A DNA stretch of 64,000 bases from Prochilodus magdalenae (taxonomy: Eukaryota; Chordata; Actinopteri; Characiformes; Prochilodontidae). The stretch is from positions 162,001-226,000 of the forward strand of contig JAMWET010000019.1 in NCBI GenBank assembly GCA_024036415.1, in the 5' to 3' direction. Under the pieces are notes generated by a model that was not told where the DNA came from, made no database searches, and saw only the letters and a list, made by a program, of their open reading frames with translations. Below, one piece after another: positions 24,019 to 34,211 of this stretch. Made by a program: the position numbers and the translations under genes. Position 1 is the stretch's first letter. Every line of letters begins with the position of its first letter.

Positions 24019-24122
24019 TATTTAAGTACTGCTGTTTGGGTGAAACTGGGTCCTAGGGTACAACAATTTCGTTCCACCCCATGTACCACATGTGATGCGA
24101 ATGACAATAAAGTCTCCTTGAG
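23504..24122 (+). mobile_element. 3' end of an L2/CR1-like LINE
   Basis: Encodes the C-terminus of a LINE ORF2: SWVLTSFYRCVVESVLCSSI, then WHGSCSAADRKALQRVVKAA and LPTTTDIYTSRC. The same blocks occur in the minus-strand LINE at 8814-10025. After a frame change comes a short 3' UTR holding a (TA)n tract at 23967-24015, ending in gcgaatgacaataaagtctcc. A local duplication of cctcacctccttctacagatg (23517 and 23564) disturbs the start. Strongly 5'-truncated; not functional. Confidence 0.8.
23967..24015. repeat. (TA)n microsatellite inside the LINE 3' region
   Basis: About 24 TA units. Confidence 0.95.
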
Positions 24123-24954
24123 TTCTTGTTTTATTAATATTTTATTCATATATAAAATCTGATGTCACTCACTTGCAGCTGTTTCCGACATTCCGACATT
24201 CCGACAAGGGACTCAGAACTGGATAAGTGATAGTCCAGGAGGACGCAACCTGAGCCCTTAAAATTCTCAGAAACAAACATTTTTATTGGCCATGATTGAA
24301 GGACCCTAGAAAACAGGACATCCACAAGGGGCATAATGTCTGAGACATTTAGTCTACACCAGCGGGATTCTGTCCTTTCAGATATGTCCATTACCCATAA
24401 CCGCTGAACCGGATTAAATACTGGACTGAAATCGCTCCACAGTTATTACAGTCAAACTATCCAAACAATCCAAACCATAAATTCATACTGGAATAAATAT
24501 CACTCCACATTTATTTCCGTCAGTCTGTAGAAAGTAACCACCAGCCAGATTCATGCTGAATTAAAACCACTCCGCAATTCATAGTGACGGAGTGGAAAAG
24601 CTACCCACACTGGAGACTCAGGCTTGGCAAATGAACAGTGTTAATGTATGTGTCCGTGACACTGAATGTATTTATGATTAACGTGAGCCCTAACGTGCCT
24701 CCTAGAAGAACACAGACAAGACACAAGACAGTAATGTCCTTACTAAGCCACGACAGATGTAATGTATCGCTGTACTAGGGCGGGAAATAATGATATTTTA
24801 TTATGTCACAATATGACTTATTGACCATGTACTGTGTACATAAAGAACACGGACTAACACGGGTTTCATTACAAAGTGAGCATAACTGGGTCTGGTTAAC
24901 CTAGATTTGATCGAAGCTACATGAGTAAAATCACAAAGTAGAAAGATGATAATA
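24123..24954. other. No gene seen
   Basis: Non-coding. A cattccgacattccgaca duplication lies at about 24188-24206. No other structure. Confidence 0.5.
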
Positions 24955-25132
24955 ATAAGGACTATAATAATAATAATAATAATAATAAGGATAATAATAA
25001 TAATATAATTAATAATAATAATTATAATAATAATAATAATAATAATAGTAATAATAATAATAATATTAATATTCTTCTTCTTCTTCTTTTCTTCTTCTTC
25101 TTCTTCTTCTTCTTCTTCTTCTTCTTCTTCGT

Positions 25133-25163
<31 letters not shown>

Positions 25164-25282
25164 TTATTATTATTATTATTGTTGTTGTTGTTGTTGTTAT
25201 ATGGCACTATAGGTCTAGTTTGTATGTTCCAGCAAATTAAATCACAGAATAATAATAATAATAATAATAATTCTTCTTCTTC

Positions 25283-25313
<31 letters not shown>

Positions 25314-25540
25314 TAGTATTATTTTTATTATTGTTGTTATTATATGGCACTATAGGTCTAGTTTGTATGTTCCAGTAAATTAAATCACAGAATGATAAAT
25401 AATAATAATAATTATTATTATTATTATTATTATTATAATAATTCTTCTTCTTATTATTATCATTATTGTTGTTGTTGTTATTATATGGCACTATAGGTCT
25501 AGTTTGTATGTTCCAACAATTTAAATCACAGAATGATAAA
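24955..25540. repeat. Compound TAA/TTC/TTG microsatellite with a ~142-bp higher-order unit
   Basis: Long (TAA)n, (TTC)n, (TTA)n and (TTG)n tracts. A unique segment, atggcactataggtctagtt followed by tgtatgttcca, recurs at 25201, 25344 and 25485 (offsets 143 and 141), so three copies of a larger unit are arranged in tandem, each carrying its own microsatellite. Asn-rich and Lys-rich open frames here are artefacts of the repeats. Confidence 0.92.
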
Positions 25541-26195
25541 TACTGTGTCTAAGAAATTGCCAGATTGCAAGTGTCTCCAAAGAAACAAGACAGGACGCTC
25601 ACAAAACGAATAAGCTCCTCAATATTCTGCGATATATCGCTCACCCTTAAGCTGTTATATTTGACGCCCCAAACACACTAATATCATTTCTGTGGAATGT
25701 GTTAATGATATTTCTTGGCAGGTGATAACATTTTCAGTCTTTAAAGAAAATCACATTTCTGTATTTGCTTTTCATCAAATTAGTACATGAAAGTGAACTG
25801 AGAAAAAACAGGACGCTCGAATAAGGACCACAGCCTTTTACTGTTTTCCACAATACAAAAATGATATCTTGGCAGGTGAAACTGTCTAAAGAAAAACATC
25901 TGTATTTGTTTTCATCATGAGTAGAAAACTTCAATAGTAAATAGAATAAAAACTCACAATGAAAGTAAAGAACATGATTTATCCTTCTCTTTGGACATCG
26001 CCATCTTCAATAGAAACTATAGAATCAATTTCAATAGACTTTTCTGTCTATATTGGTAAATCATTTTGCTGGGTTCGAGCAAATGTCCTGCCGATATAGT
26101 CAGATAACTTTACATAATAAAATGACTTAAGTCAAGCACACATGGACGAGATGTAAGTCATCTTATAATAAGCTTTTAATATTACATATCATTAC
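25541..26195. other. gpr176 3' flank with a local duplication
   Basis: Two diverged copies of a segment occur at about 25590-25780 and 25810-25925: each has aggacgctc, a cttggcaggtgata or cttggcaggtgaaa block, and tctgtatttg with a cttttcatc-like end. The gene's polyadenylation site may lie here or in the element at 26196; ATTAAA words on the minus strand at about 26174-26179 and 26257-26262 are candidates only. Confidence 0.4.
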
Positions 26196-26415
26196 TGTCC
26201 AAAGGAAAGCAAGCATCTCTAAAATGGCAACTTTACAGGAGAGGGCTAAAGCCCAGTTTAATATGAATGTCAATGGAACCAGACTGTTTTCCCAGTAATG
26301 CTGGGCCATTTCTGTTGGTCCATTCATCAGTGGAAACCCGAGGCGCTGTGTTCAAAAGATGCATAAAAGTAAAAACAGATAAAAATGGAGATGCATGTTT
26401 TTCTGTGGACAGTGA
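26196..26415. mobile_element. MITE of the tgtccaaag family in the presumptive gpr176 3' UTR
   Basis: The left end actgtccaaaggaaagcaagcatct is complementary to the right end agatgcatgtttttctgtggacagt with few mismatches; the interior has caatggaaccagac and ggccatttctgttggtcca. Relatives lie at 27970-28400 and 47456-47699. It starts only 111 bases downstream of the gpr176 stop codon, so it is probably transcribed in the 3' UTR. Confidence 0.7.
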
Positions 26416-26525
26416 CCAGATATTGGCCAGATTTAGGATCCCTTCACTTGCTAAGATACCATGTCTGTGCAGTGCAGAACCCCTAGGTCCCTCAGTTAAA
26501 CAGTGCCGTGTGTACTGGTTGGCTC

Positions 26526-27702
26526 TTAGGGGTCCACACTGGGGAAGGTGCTGACTTTGTTGTTCCTGCTGATGCGCCTCTCGGGCCGCGCTTTGGGCTG
26601 CTTGGTCTGGATCAGCTCCTCCGGTGTGTTCCCCAGAGGTGGGAGCAGTCTTTTCTTGCTGTTTCTGGTCTCGGGTAGCCATTGGGGGGGTAGCTCAAAG
26701 GGGCCAAAGCCGAACTGGGTGGCATCATCGGGGTCAGTAGGCGTGGCTGGTGCCACCTGTGAGGATGAGTAGGCACAGGATTGAATAGGGGAGTGTTTTG
26801 GTACGGGAAAAGCCACCACTTCCTTTGCTCCTTCTCCAGTCGCCTGCTGGGATGCTGACCCAGCCCCTGGAGCGGCTGCTTTCCCACACGCAGCCCCTTC
26901 GTCCGATTTGGGTGGGAAAGTGGCTGATGCCACCGAGGGGATTTCATTTTCCTCCTCTTCATCCTCCTCCTCGTTGGGTCTGAAAATCTGCTGCTGGCCG
27001 ATGTTGAACATTTCCAGCAGCTGGCTGCCTGATCGGGCCACAGTTTCGGCCCCCAGTGGTCCAGCTTCAGCCATGCCCCCAACGCTGACTGCATTTCTAC
27101 GGCTGTAGCGGCGCTGTAGGCGGGCCAAAACGTCCAGCAGGCAACGCCGGGCAGAACGGTTCACCGTCACAAACAACAGAGGGTTGGTCAGCAGTGATAC
27201 TTTGGGCAACCAGACAGCGGTCAGACGCAGCCAAGCCGAAGCCTCAGCAGCCCCGGGAGGCAGTGCTCGGTAAACCACCAGTGCAGCATAGGGGGCGCTG
27301 CAGAGTGCGAAGGCCAGGACTACGGACAGTAGCGTAGCATGAAGTTCAGCCTCGCGCTGGGAAACGTATGGGATGGAGATGCTGTTCTGCGGCGTCCTCA
27401 AAGCCGCAATGATCACCTTCTTCTTTTGGCTTGCGCTCAACGCCCGGCGGATCAGCGCCATAGCCAGGAACACAGTGGCCAGGGGTATTATAACTGTGGT
27501 GATGTTATACACCACCATGTAAACAAGATGTCCCAATGAGTGGCCTTCAGAGCAGGAGGACGTGGCATAGACGTCAGTCACATTACTAACAGCAAACACG
27601 GGGATGCTGGCCACCACTGCATGCGCCCATATGTATATCACCAGGTCTCTGGATTTAGCATCGGATATCTTTCTCTCCAGGGGATACAACACAGAATAGT
27701 AC
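26526..27702 (-). CDS. gpr176: gpr176 exon 3: TM4-TM7 and cytoplasmic tail of orphan G protein-coupled receptor 176
   Basis: Last coding exon, 391 residues (163-553 of the predicted 553). It completes the D-R-Y motif as RYYSVLYPLERKISDAKS, after an acceptor ending tcttcttgtag. Membrane segments follow in order: TM4 (IYIWAHAVVASIPVFAV), TM5 (VYNITTVIIPLATVFLAM), an ICL3 with the conserved SASQKKKVIIAALRTPQ, TM6 (LLSVVLAFALCSAPYAALVV) and TM7 (WLPKVSLLTNPLLFVTVN). The NPxxY motif is replaced by NPLLF, as in mammalian GPR176. The tail has SGSQLLEMFNIGQQQIF, an acidic run (EEEDEEEENE) and the highly conserved end block FGFGPFELPPQWLPETRNSK plus LLPPLGNTPEELIQTK. GPR176 is known from mammals as a Gz-linked orphan receptor of the circadian pacemaker. 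The tail is longer than in the 515-residue human protein. Assignment is very secure. Confidence 0.97.
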
Positions 27703-27969
27703 CTACAAGAAGAGAAGAACAAACTGCTGTTAGAAGATGTTTACCCTGTTTCAGCAGAGTCTGAATGTCTTTATAAGCATATCAGCTATCAGATCTTAAA
27801 CTGTACCAGTGGCATGGGCTTCATTTCAACTTAGGGGGGTCAGACTAAAAGATAACCCCTCGGCAGGGTCATACTGGATTACAGGGAGACTCAACCAGAG
27901 GTTTTAACGTCTGACAAGCTGAAACAACCAGGTCTAACAGACATCCAGTTAGCCTAGTTAGACATATCG

Positions 27970-28400
27970 CCACTGTCCAAAGAAAAACAGGTATCTCCAA
28001 AATGGCAACTTTACAGGACAGGGCAAAAACCTCATTTACATTTAGCTGACGCTCTTATCCAGAGCGACTTACAAGGTTAATGATTACAGGTAGGCCAACG
28101 TAGTGTTAGGAGTCTTGCCCAAGGACTCTTATTGGTGTAGCTCAGCATAGTCACCCAGACTGGGATTCGAACCCCAGTCTCCCACATGTAAAGGTGACAC
28201 CCTGAATAGTGGTGTTACCCACTGAGCTACACCAACCACATCATTTAATTTGAATGTAAGTCAATGGACCCAGATTTATCCCCAAGCAACTTCAGGCCAT
28301 TTCTGTGGGCCTGTTTAGATTTCATTGTTCAAATGATGCATAAATCACAAAAAAATAAAAATAAAAAATCTACAGCTACAATATATAGGTGGCACGCAAA
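27970..28400. mobile_element. MITE of the tgtccaaag family, interrupted by a SINE
   Basis: The left end cactgtccaaagaaaaacag and the block caaaatggcaactttacagg match the copies at 26196 and 47456. The body resumes after the SINE as tcatttaatttgaatgtaag and gaccatttctg-like sequence. The right terminal repeat is lost after the aaaataaaaataaaa run. Confidence 0.65.
28034..28239 (-). mobile_element. tRNA-derived SINE nested in a MITE
   Basis: Tail complement (agctgacgctcttatccaga) at the left, B-box complement (gggattcgaacccc) and A-box complement (cactgagctacacc) at the right. TCATTTA at 28032-28038 and 28241-28247 fits a 7-bp target duplication. Confidence 0.88.
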
Positions 28401-29394
28401 CACAAAGGTACATCTGTAGACATAGAAGTGCTTTTCTAGGTTTAATGAACTACAATAGGTAGATCTGCTAGACCTGCTAACAGAGTAGGCTACAACCTTG
28501 ATCCTTTTAAACCAGGGCCTGCAGAAGATAATTAGCTGGCAGTGTCTCCTTAGCTTATCCCACTTATAATCATTCGCGGACATCGTGAAACTGGAGTCTG
28601 CTACAGTTAAGACACATGAAAAAGGTCTATGACTGTACACAGACCGCATTTCCCATGAGTCTTGTGGATGTAAGGACCTGACAGGAACACAATTATGTGA
28701 TACATATTAAAGCAAAGATTTTTTAAGCCATTATGTCCATTACAAAACCATAAATTACTAAATAATACAATTGGTACCCCATGGATTTCTTTTGGACCAA
28801 TCACATGTAGCGCTTTGAATGGATCAGGAACCCTTGACCAGCTCTAGGTAGCAACTGAGCTCTAGGAGTGGGATTTCTAGCGAACACTGTGAGAGGCGTA
28901 GCTCATCAGTACCATTGTGAAGGAGCAGTAATTGGGGAACCTGGACACCTGATCCATTTCAGCTCAAAGAATGAAGCAAATCAGCAGTCCCACTTCAGGA
29001 ACTGCTGTTAGTTCACTGTATTCCTCCTGCTCCTGTCTTCCCACTGACTCCTCCGCATTCTTCTGGTTTGGAAGAGAAGCAGTAGCAATGGTGGGGGAGA
29101 ACAGTTGCAAAAACCTAGAGAAGGACACATCTGTGTTTTATCAGAGATGAAAAACTTTCTCGGAGCGTCGCAGCTGGATGAATGCAGGAGCAGGTTTAGT
29201 TTTCCACTGGAATTAGACACCTCCACTTTCCATATCAGCAAGTTCTCTGGAAGGCCTACAAGACTAATGCCCTTGCTGTTGTCAAACCACAAACAGAACT
29301 GACTCTCCCTAAGATACATACCATCAGGAGCTCCATCAAATGCCACCACATTCATTAAATCATAATCTGTCTGTCACTTCCAGGAAGCTGCTAG
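28401..29394. other. Intronic; no exon seen
   Basis: The minus-strand frames at 28329-28649 and 29008-29355 show no recognisable domain and lie within intron 2. No conserved receptor segment is missing that they could supply. Confidence 0.55.
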
Positions 29395-29880
29395 GCTGTG
29401 CTAGGACTTTCCAGGAAGACAATGATCCAAAACATACCTCCAAGTTTAAACTAACATAGTTCAACAAGACACAGTGGCCACAAGTGGCTACTCTCCAGAC
29501 CTAAATCCCACTGGAAAGTAAACATGGACTAATGCACAGTGGAAGTGTGGCACGAGAATGATGGGGATATAAATACCTGTAGGGTGTGAGTGATGGGATT
29601 CATAGACTGAGAGGAGGTGGTACAGTGCAGTGAATGTCTCAGATGTTAATGATGGGCTGAAAAGAGTGATGGTATTGTGGCGTGCTAAAGACCATAGTGT
29701 GAAGGAAGAAGCTGAATCTGCAGGTGTGTGGAAGTGTACGGTCATACGGGTCTACCAGCAGTGGCTAAAATCCCAGTCTACAGGAAGCTCTCCTCAGAAT
29801 TGTGCAGGGAAGGCATCCACCAAATCTGACCGTGTCTGAACACTGATGTGGCCTCCATCCAGAAACCTGTCTGGTCCCTG
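29395..29880 (+). mobile_element. Tc1-type fragments, rearranged
   Basis: The stretch 29395-29515 encodes EDNDPKHTSKF followed by SPDLNP, a C-terminal DDE-domain remnant. The stretch 29630-29839 encodes HSVKEEAESAGVWKCTVIRV then YQQWLKSQ, a helix-turn-helix like the N-terminus of Tc1 transposases. The N-terminal piece lies downstream of the C-terminal piece on the same strand, so these are either two elements or a rearranged one. A homologue of the N-terminal part lies at 43590-43990 in the opposite orientation. Confidence 0.6.
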
Positions 29881-30448
29881 CCAAATCCAATCACAGCTGT
29901 TGTTCATGCTTGGGGAGGTGTTACACACTATTAGGCATGTTTCAGTCACAGGTGAGTATTTGTTTAGTCTAATGAGCTTATTTTAAAAAAAGTTTACAAG
30001 GTAAAACATCACATCTGGTTTTTAAGTATTACAGGTCAAACTGGAGGTTTTCTTTGAGTAACCGTAACCACAATCAACTGTAATGTTCAGCAGGGGTGCT
30101 GAGGTATGCGCTGTTTTATTAAGGATTCAGTTTATCAGGAGTGTAAATCATTCTGCAGGGCACAGAGCCTCTAAGACCTACTAATTCCATGACTGTGGTT
30201 CAGCTCCACTCGTAGCATCTTGGTCACGAGCACACATCGATGCTGTCTGGCTGAAAGAAGGCCCTTCTGTTGCTCACTCCTGCATCACAGCCCCGGGCAG
30301 AGAGTGCCTCTGGGTGTGAAAGAGCCAGCAGGGAAGGAGTGAGAGTGTTCTTAGGAACATGTGCTTTCTGAGACCTGAAAATGGATATGGATGGTGGTGC
30401 TGGCATTTTATAAGTACATACAATATAAGACCACTTTAGCTATTCTCT
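29881..30448. other. Intronic; nothing recognised
   Basis: No repeat family or coding segment identified in this part of intron 2. Confidence 0.5.
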
Positions 30449-30690
30449 TTGAATGTGTGTGTGTGCATGTGCCTGTGTGTGCGTATGTGTGTGAGTGTGT
30501 GTGCGTATGTGTGTGAGTGTGTGTGTGTATGTGTGAGTGTGTGTGCCTGTGTGTGTGTGCGCCTGTGTGTGTGCCTGTATGTGTGCCTGTGTGTGTATAT
30601 ATGTGTGTGTATGTGTGTGTGTGTTTGTATGTGCCTGTGTGTGCGTATGTGTGTGAGTGTGTGTGCGTATGTGTGTGTATTGTGAGGCGT
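30449..30690. repeat. Imperfect (GT)n microsatellite
   Basis: About 240 bp of GT units interrupted by gcct, gcgt and gagt. Repeated higher-order blocks such as gtgtgcgtatgtgtgtgagt recur. Cys/Val and His/Thr open frames on the two strands are artefacts. Confidence 0.93.
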
Positions 30691-31178
30691 ATGCCTGTAT
30701 GCAAGAAGAAAACTCCCAGCAGACCCCAGCAACATAAATTATTCAGTGAACTGATAAAGGGCTATGGTGGGGTATGTTGCTATGGAAGCACTAGCTTGAG
30801 CGATGGCTGGTCGGGTTTTGATGGGAAATTGCCCACAGGTTGCATCAAACTGAGAGTGAGCAGGAAACAAACAGGACGGGAGTACCTGGCGAGTGCCCTG
30901 CGTTTACACCGGCAGCGGCATGACACTACAAAGCGACCAGAGTTCAGTGGTTTCCAATAACAGCTGGTGATATCTACCAGCAGGAGGCAGACACGGTGTG
31001 GGCGGAGTCAGCGATGTAACAAAGTTCAGCAAAAGCCAACATTGGAGGAACCAGCAATCTGAGTATCAGAGGGAGGTAGAGCAGGGCCACATACGCTTCA
31101 CCTCCTCCACTGTTTCTTCGTACTAGAGATGGAGAAACGGTGTTGCCCCTAGACTGAACACTTGTCAGTGACTGCCAG
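30691..31178. other. Intronic; nothing recognised
   Basis: Unassigned intronic sequence between the GT repeat and the foldback element. Confidence 0.5.
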
Positions 31179-32608
31179 TGGTAGACAGTAACTGGGTAAA
31201 TGTAAGAAGTTACCGGACTTAAGTAGCTCAGGGTACAGAGGTCACTTTGTTTTGAGCCTGGACAGAGCTTGGTTCTAGCTAATGGAACCTGTTCTCCTTC
31301 AGTGTTCTGTGCTTATGATCATTTGAATAGACATCTGTGTCAGAGTAATGAATGAGCTTCTATTAAAGACTGGTGGACTGAGAGACACTAGAGTCTCTAC
31401 ACCTACAGTGAGCTGGTTAAGAGTCCAGTTCCAGAAATGATAATAGGACATTAGAGCCATAATAAACCATGCTCCTGTTACTCTCCATACTTAAGTACAT
31501 CTGAAGGTAAATACTTCAGTACTTCTACTTCAGTGGAGGGTACATCTGCTTTAACTCAAGTACAGGGTTTGTGTACCTCACCCACCACTGCTGACTGCAC
31601 AGACAGTAATGCACTACACAGGAATTAACATTTACAGACAAGCTCCAGGATGTTTATTCATAGTGGGTACACATCTAATTTGTGCTTAGCATCTGCAATG
31701 CCACAGCAACCAAAGGTCACCCTGAGTTCAGAAGCACCCACGAGCGATGACTCACCAGGTGAAAAGTCACTGTCAGTGTGAACACAGAGATGCTCAGTTA
31801 AACTCTTTTTCCCTATTGAATAGCATCTTCTAAGTTAATTGCCGCTGATCAGTTGACAGTCCGGATGCTAATTAGGCTAACCTAATATAGCTAGCAAAGT
31901 CATCAGGCTCCTCTGGTAATTCCAAGGAAAGCATTACACTGATATAAGATAACACTGCAGCAGATTCGGAGGCCATAGTGGAGCAACTGATTTATTGTAT
32001 GTAACATGAGGAAGAACATTTTATATCTGCTAGTAGACCTTCACTTAAGTAAAAGGACTAAACCTTGGAATATACTTAAGTATGGAGAGTAAAATTACAC
32101 TTACTGAGTTACTGTACACCAACACACTACTTACAGTACACTAACACATTACACTTACTGAGTTACTGTACACCAACAGGCTACTTACAGTACACTAACA
32201 CATTACACTTACTGAGGTACTGTACACCAACACACTACTTACAGTACACTAACACATTACACTTACTGAGTTATTGTACACCAACACACTACTTACAGTA
32301 CACTAACACATTACACTTACTGAGTTATTGTACACCAACACACTACTTACAGTACACTAACACATTACACTTACTGAGTTACTGTACACCAACACACTAC
32401 TTACAGCACACTAACACATTACACTTACTGAGTTACTGTACACCAACACACTACTTACAGCACACTAACGCATTACACTTACTGAGTTACTGTACACCAA
32501 CACACTACTTACAGCACACTAACACATTACACTTACTGAGTTACTGTACACCAACACACTACTTACAGTACACTAACACATTACACTTACTGAGTTACTG
32601 TACACCAT
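31179..32608. mobile_element. Foldback-type DNA element carrying a tandem array at its right end
   Basis: The left edge tggtagacagtaactgggta is complementary to the right edge motif gagttactgtacacca. Inside, tactctccatacttaagta (about 31480-31500) is complementary to tacttaagtatggagagta (about 32073-32092). This is a known style of fish repeat with acttaagta-rich arms. No transposase is visible. Confidence 0.6.
32096..32608. repeat. 54-bp tandem repeat (minisatellite), about 9.5 copies
   Basis: The unit is cacttactgagttactgtac, then accaacacactacttacagt, then acactaacacatta. Spacing is exactly 54 between successive cttactgag words, for example 32155 and 32101 (less 54). Variants include ttattg for ttactg and cagcaca for cagtaca, shared by neighbouring units. 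It ends 71 bases before the exon 2 donor site (on the transcribed strand it lies just inside intron 2). Confidence 0.95.
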
Positions 32609-32679
32609 CTGCTACTAACACGGTTGACAGAGCCTTATTTCTTTTTCTCCGTCTGAATTCATGTTCACATTCCTCTCAC

Positions 32680-32932
32680 CTGTCCAGTGCGATGGCAGCG
32701 AAGCTGAGGACAGTGACGGAGCAGAAGAGCCTGTGCAGGAACTTGATGGCCTTGCAGAGCAGCAGTGTGTGTATCCACAGGCAGCATCGTGGGCTGGCGT
32801 TCAGGAGCACGTCGAAGGGCACGCACACCAGACTGGCACAGATCCCTGAACAGGCCAGGTTCTTGATGAAGCGGCTGGTGACCGACTTGAAGACGTTAGT
32901 GCAGCAGGTGCACCACAGAACAGCTGCATTGC
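32680..32932 (-). CDS. gpr176: gpr176 exon 2: TM1 end through TM3
   Basis: 253 bp encoding the end of Gly78 to Asp161 plus two bases of Arg162. The acceptor is ttgtcttccag and the donor GTGAGAGGA. The translation runs NAAVLWCTCCTNVFKSVTSR, then FIKNLACSGICASLVCVPFD (TM2), a short loop with two Cys, then LCKAIKFLHRLFCSVTVLSF and AAIALD (TM3, ending in the D of D-R-Y). It lines up residue for residue with the centre of mammalian GPR176, including the unusual absence of the usual L-x-x-x-D in TM2. The Cys before TM3 is expected to pair with the Cys in the second extracellular loop (TSSCSEG, exon 3). No 60-codon open frame covers this exon from an ATG; I recovered it from splice sites and homology. 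Confidence 0.95.
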
Positions 32933-33479
32933 CTGGAAGACAAGAGCGTCAGGGAGGAGGGGTAAACAACAGGATGCGAGTTGACGTGTTTTGTCCACTG
33001 GACAGATTTGTTTTGGTTTAATCACATCTAATAAACTGTTTTTCAGACTAGCATACACATCATACGGCCAGAAGTGTCCAGATGGCTCTTCTAACTACCA
33101 CTACTTGAAGGTGCCTCCACTGCTGATACACACACATAGCTTGTATAGTCTGCACTGGATAAAGCACTGACTGATGGAATGGGACGCTGTAGAGCAGCCA
33201 TACATGGGCATAAGGTCACATGCTTGATTTCAAACGTTGGCTATAGTGCCATAATGGCCCCTAGCATTGGGCTGTGGAGCTCTGGAGTCATGGAGTTTCA
33301 CCCAAAAGCTTTACAGTGAGCTAGAGTGATCCAGAACGGATCACTCAGAAATAGAGGGACCCAGTACCAGGTACTGGTGTCAGGCTGATACCAGCAGAAA
33401 ATACTGGACTGGGAATTGCTTGGGAGAGAGAATGAATCTAAATTCACTATCTAAATATAAATAACAACTGGTAAATGCA

Positions 33480-33650
33480 ATCAAATACTCAAAGCAATGT
33501 TCCAACATCTAATGTAAAGCCTTCCTAGACAAATAAAGGGTCTTATTGCAGTAAAGGGAAACAAACCCCCCTATTAACAACCCTGTATTCAGAAGAAACA
33601 CTGCATGAGCAGGTGTCCACAAACTTTTGGACATGCAGTTCATCATTTTA
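33480..33650. repeat. Interspersed repeat fragment
   Basis: Contains ttccaacatctaatgtaaag and ends aggtgtccacaaacttttgg followed by acatgcagt, an end typical of a Tc1-like fish element. The first block also appears at 17051. Confidence 0.45.
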
Positions 33651-33708
33651 AACCAATGAAATTGACCTTTACATAATTTACTGCATTTTACCCTACACAT
33701 ATAATATA

Positions 33709-33710
<2 letters not shown>

Positions 33711-33738
<28 letters not shown>
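33711..33738. repeat. (TA)n microsatellite
   Basis: About 13 TA units directly abutting the next element. Confidence 0.93.
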
Positions 33739-33742
<4 letters not shown>

Positions 33743-34187
33743 TGGCCAATCTTCATTAATTGCACATTGCACCAGTAAGAGCAGAGTGTGAAGGTTCAGT
33801 TAGCAGGTAAGAGCACAGTTCTGCTCAAAATACTGCAATGCACACAACATTATGGGTGACATACCAGAGTTCAAAAGAGGACAGATTGTTGGTGCATATG
33901 GCACATGACCAAGACAGCAAGTCTTTGTGATGTATCAAGAGCCACGGTATCCAGGGTAATGTCAGCATACCACCAAGAAGGACGAACCTCCACCAGCATC
34001 ACGTAGTGACCTGGCCACTATCCTGCAAGAAGAATGGCTTAAACTCCCTCTGACCACTGTGCAGGACGCAGTATATGGCATTCCCAAGACCAACTGACGC
34101 TGTATTGGCCGCAAAAGGACCCTGCACCATACTAATAAATGATTGTGGTCTAAAACCAGGTGTTTCAGTTTCATTGTCCAACCCCTG
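33739..34187 (+). mobile_element. Internally deleted Tc1 derivative, copy 1 (left end lost)
   Basis: Matches copies at 37791, 42833 and 53885. The left terminal repeat and about 70 bp are missing, having been replaced by a TA tract. The right end (gtttcattgtccaacccctg) is present and followed by TA. It carries part of the transposase N-terminal region (atgggtgacataccagagttc) and then, across a deletion junction, the C-terminal flank. It shares the junction gacgaacctccaccagcatc with copy 2, so both descend from one deleted parent. Confidence 0.85.
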
Positions 34188-34211
34188 TACATATATATAT
34201 ATATATATACT
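34188..34211. repeat. (TA)n microsatellite
   Basis: Begins at the TA target dinucleotide right of the Tc1 derivative. Confidence 0.85.

Larger units (their letters stand above)
27703..32679 (-). other. gpr176: gpr176 intron 2
   Basis: About 4,977 bp, with donor GTGAGAGGA next to exon 2 and acceptor TCTTCTTGTAG next to exon 3. The split codon is AG|G (Arg of D-R-Y). Contents: a MITE with a nested SINE (27970-28400), Tc1 fragments (29395-29880), a GT-rich microsatellite (30449-30690) and a foldback element ending in a 54-bp tandem array (31179-32608). Confidence 0.93.

Noticed and set aside
25022..25491. Poly-Asn and poly-Lys frames
   Set aside because: Artefacts of TAA and TTC repeats.
26548..27764. 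Several plus-strand and other-frame ORFs across gpr176 exon 3
   Set aside because: Shadows of the receptor coding frame.
30408..30960. Cys/Val-rich and His/Thr-rich frames that could suggest a metal-binding protein
   Set aside because: They come from the GT microsatellite, read on both strands.
32096..32608. CRISPR-like array
   Set aside because: The 54-bp units are contiguous with no unique spacers, and the setting is a vertebrate intron.
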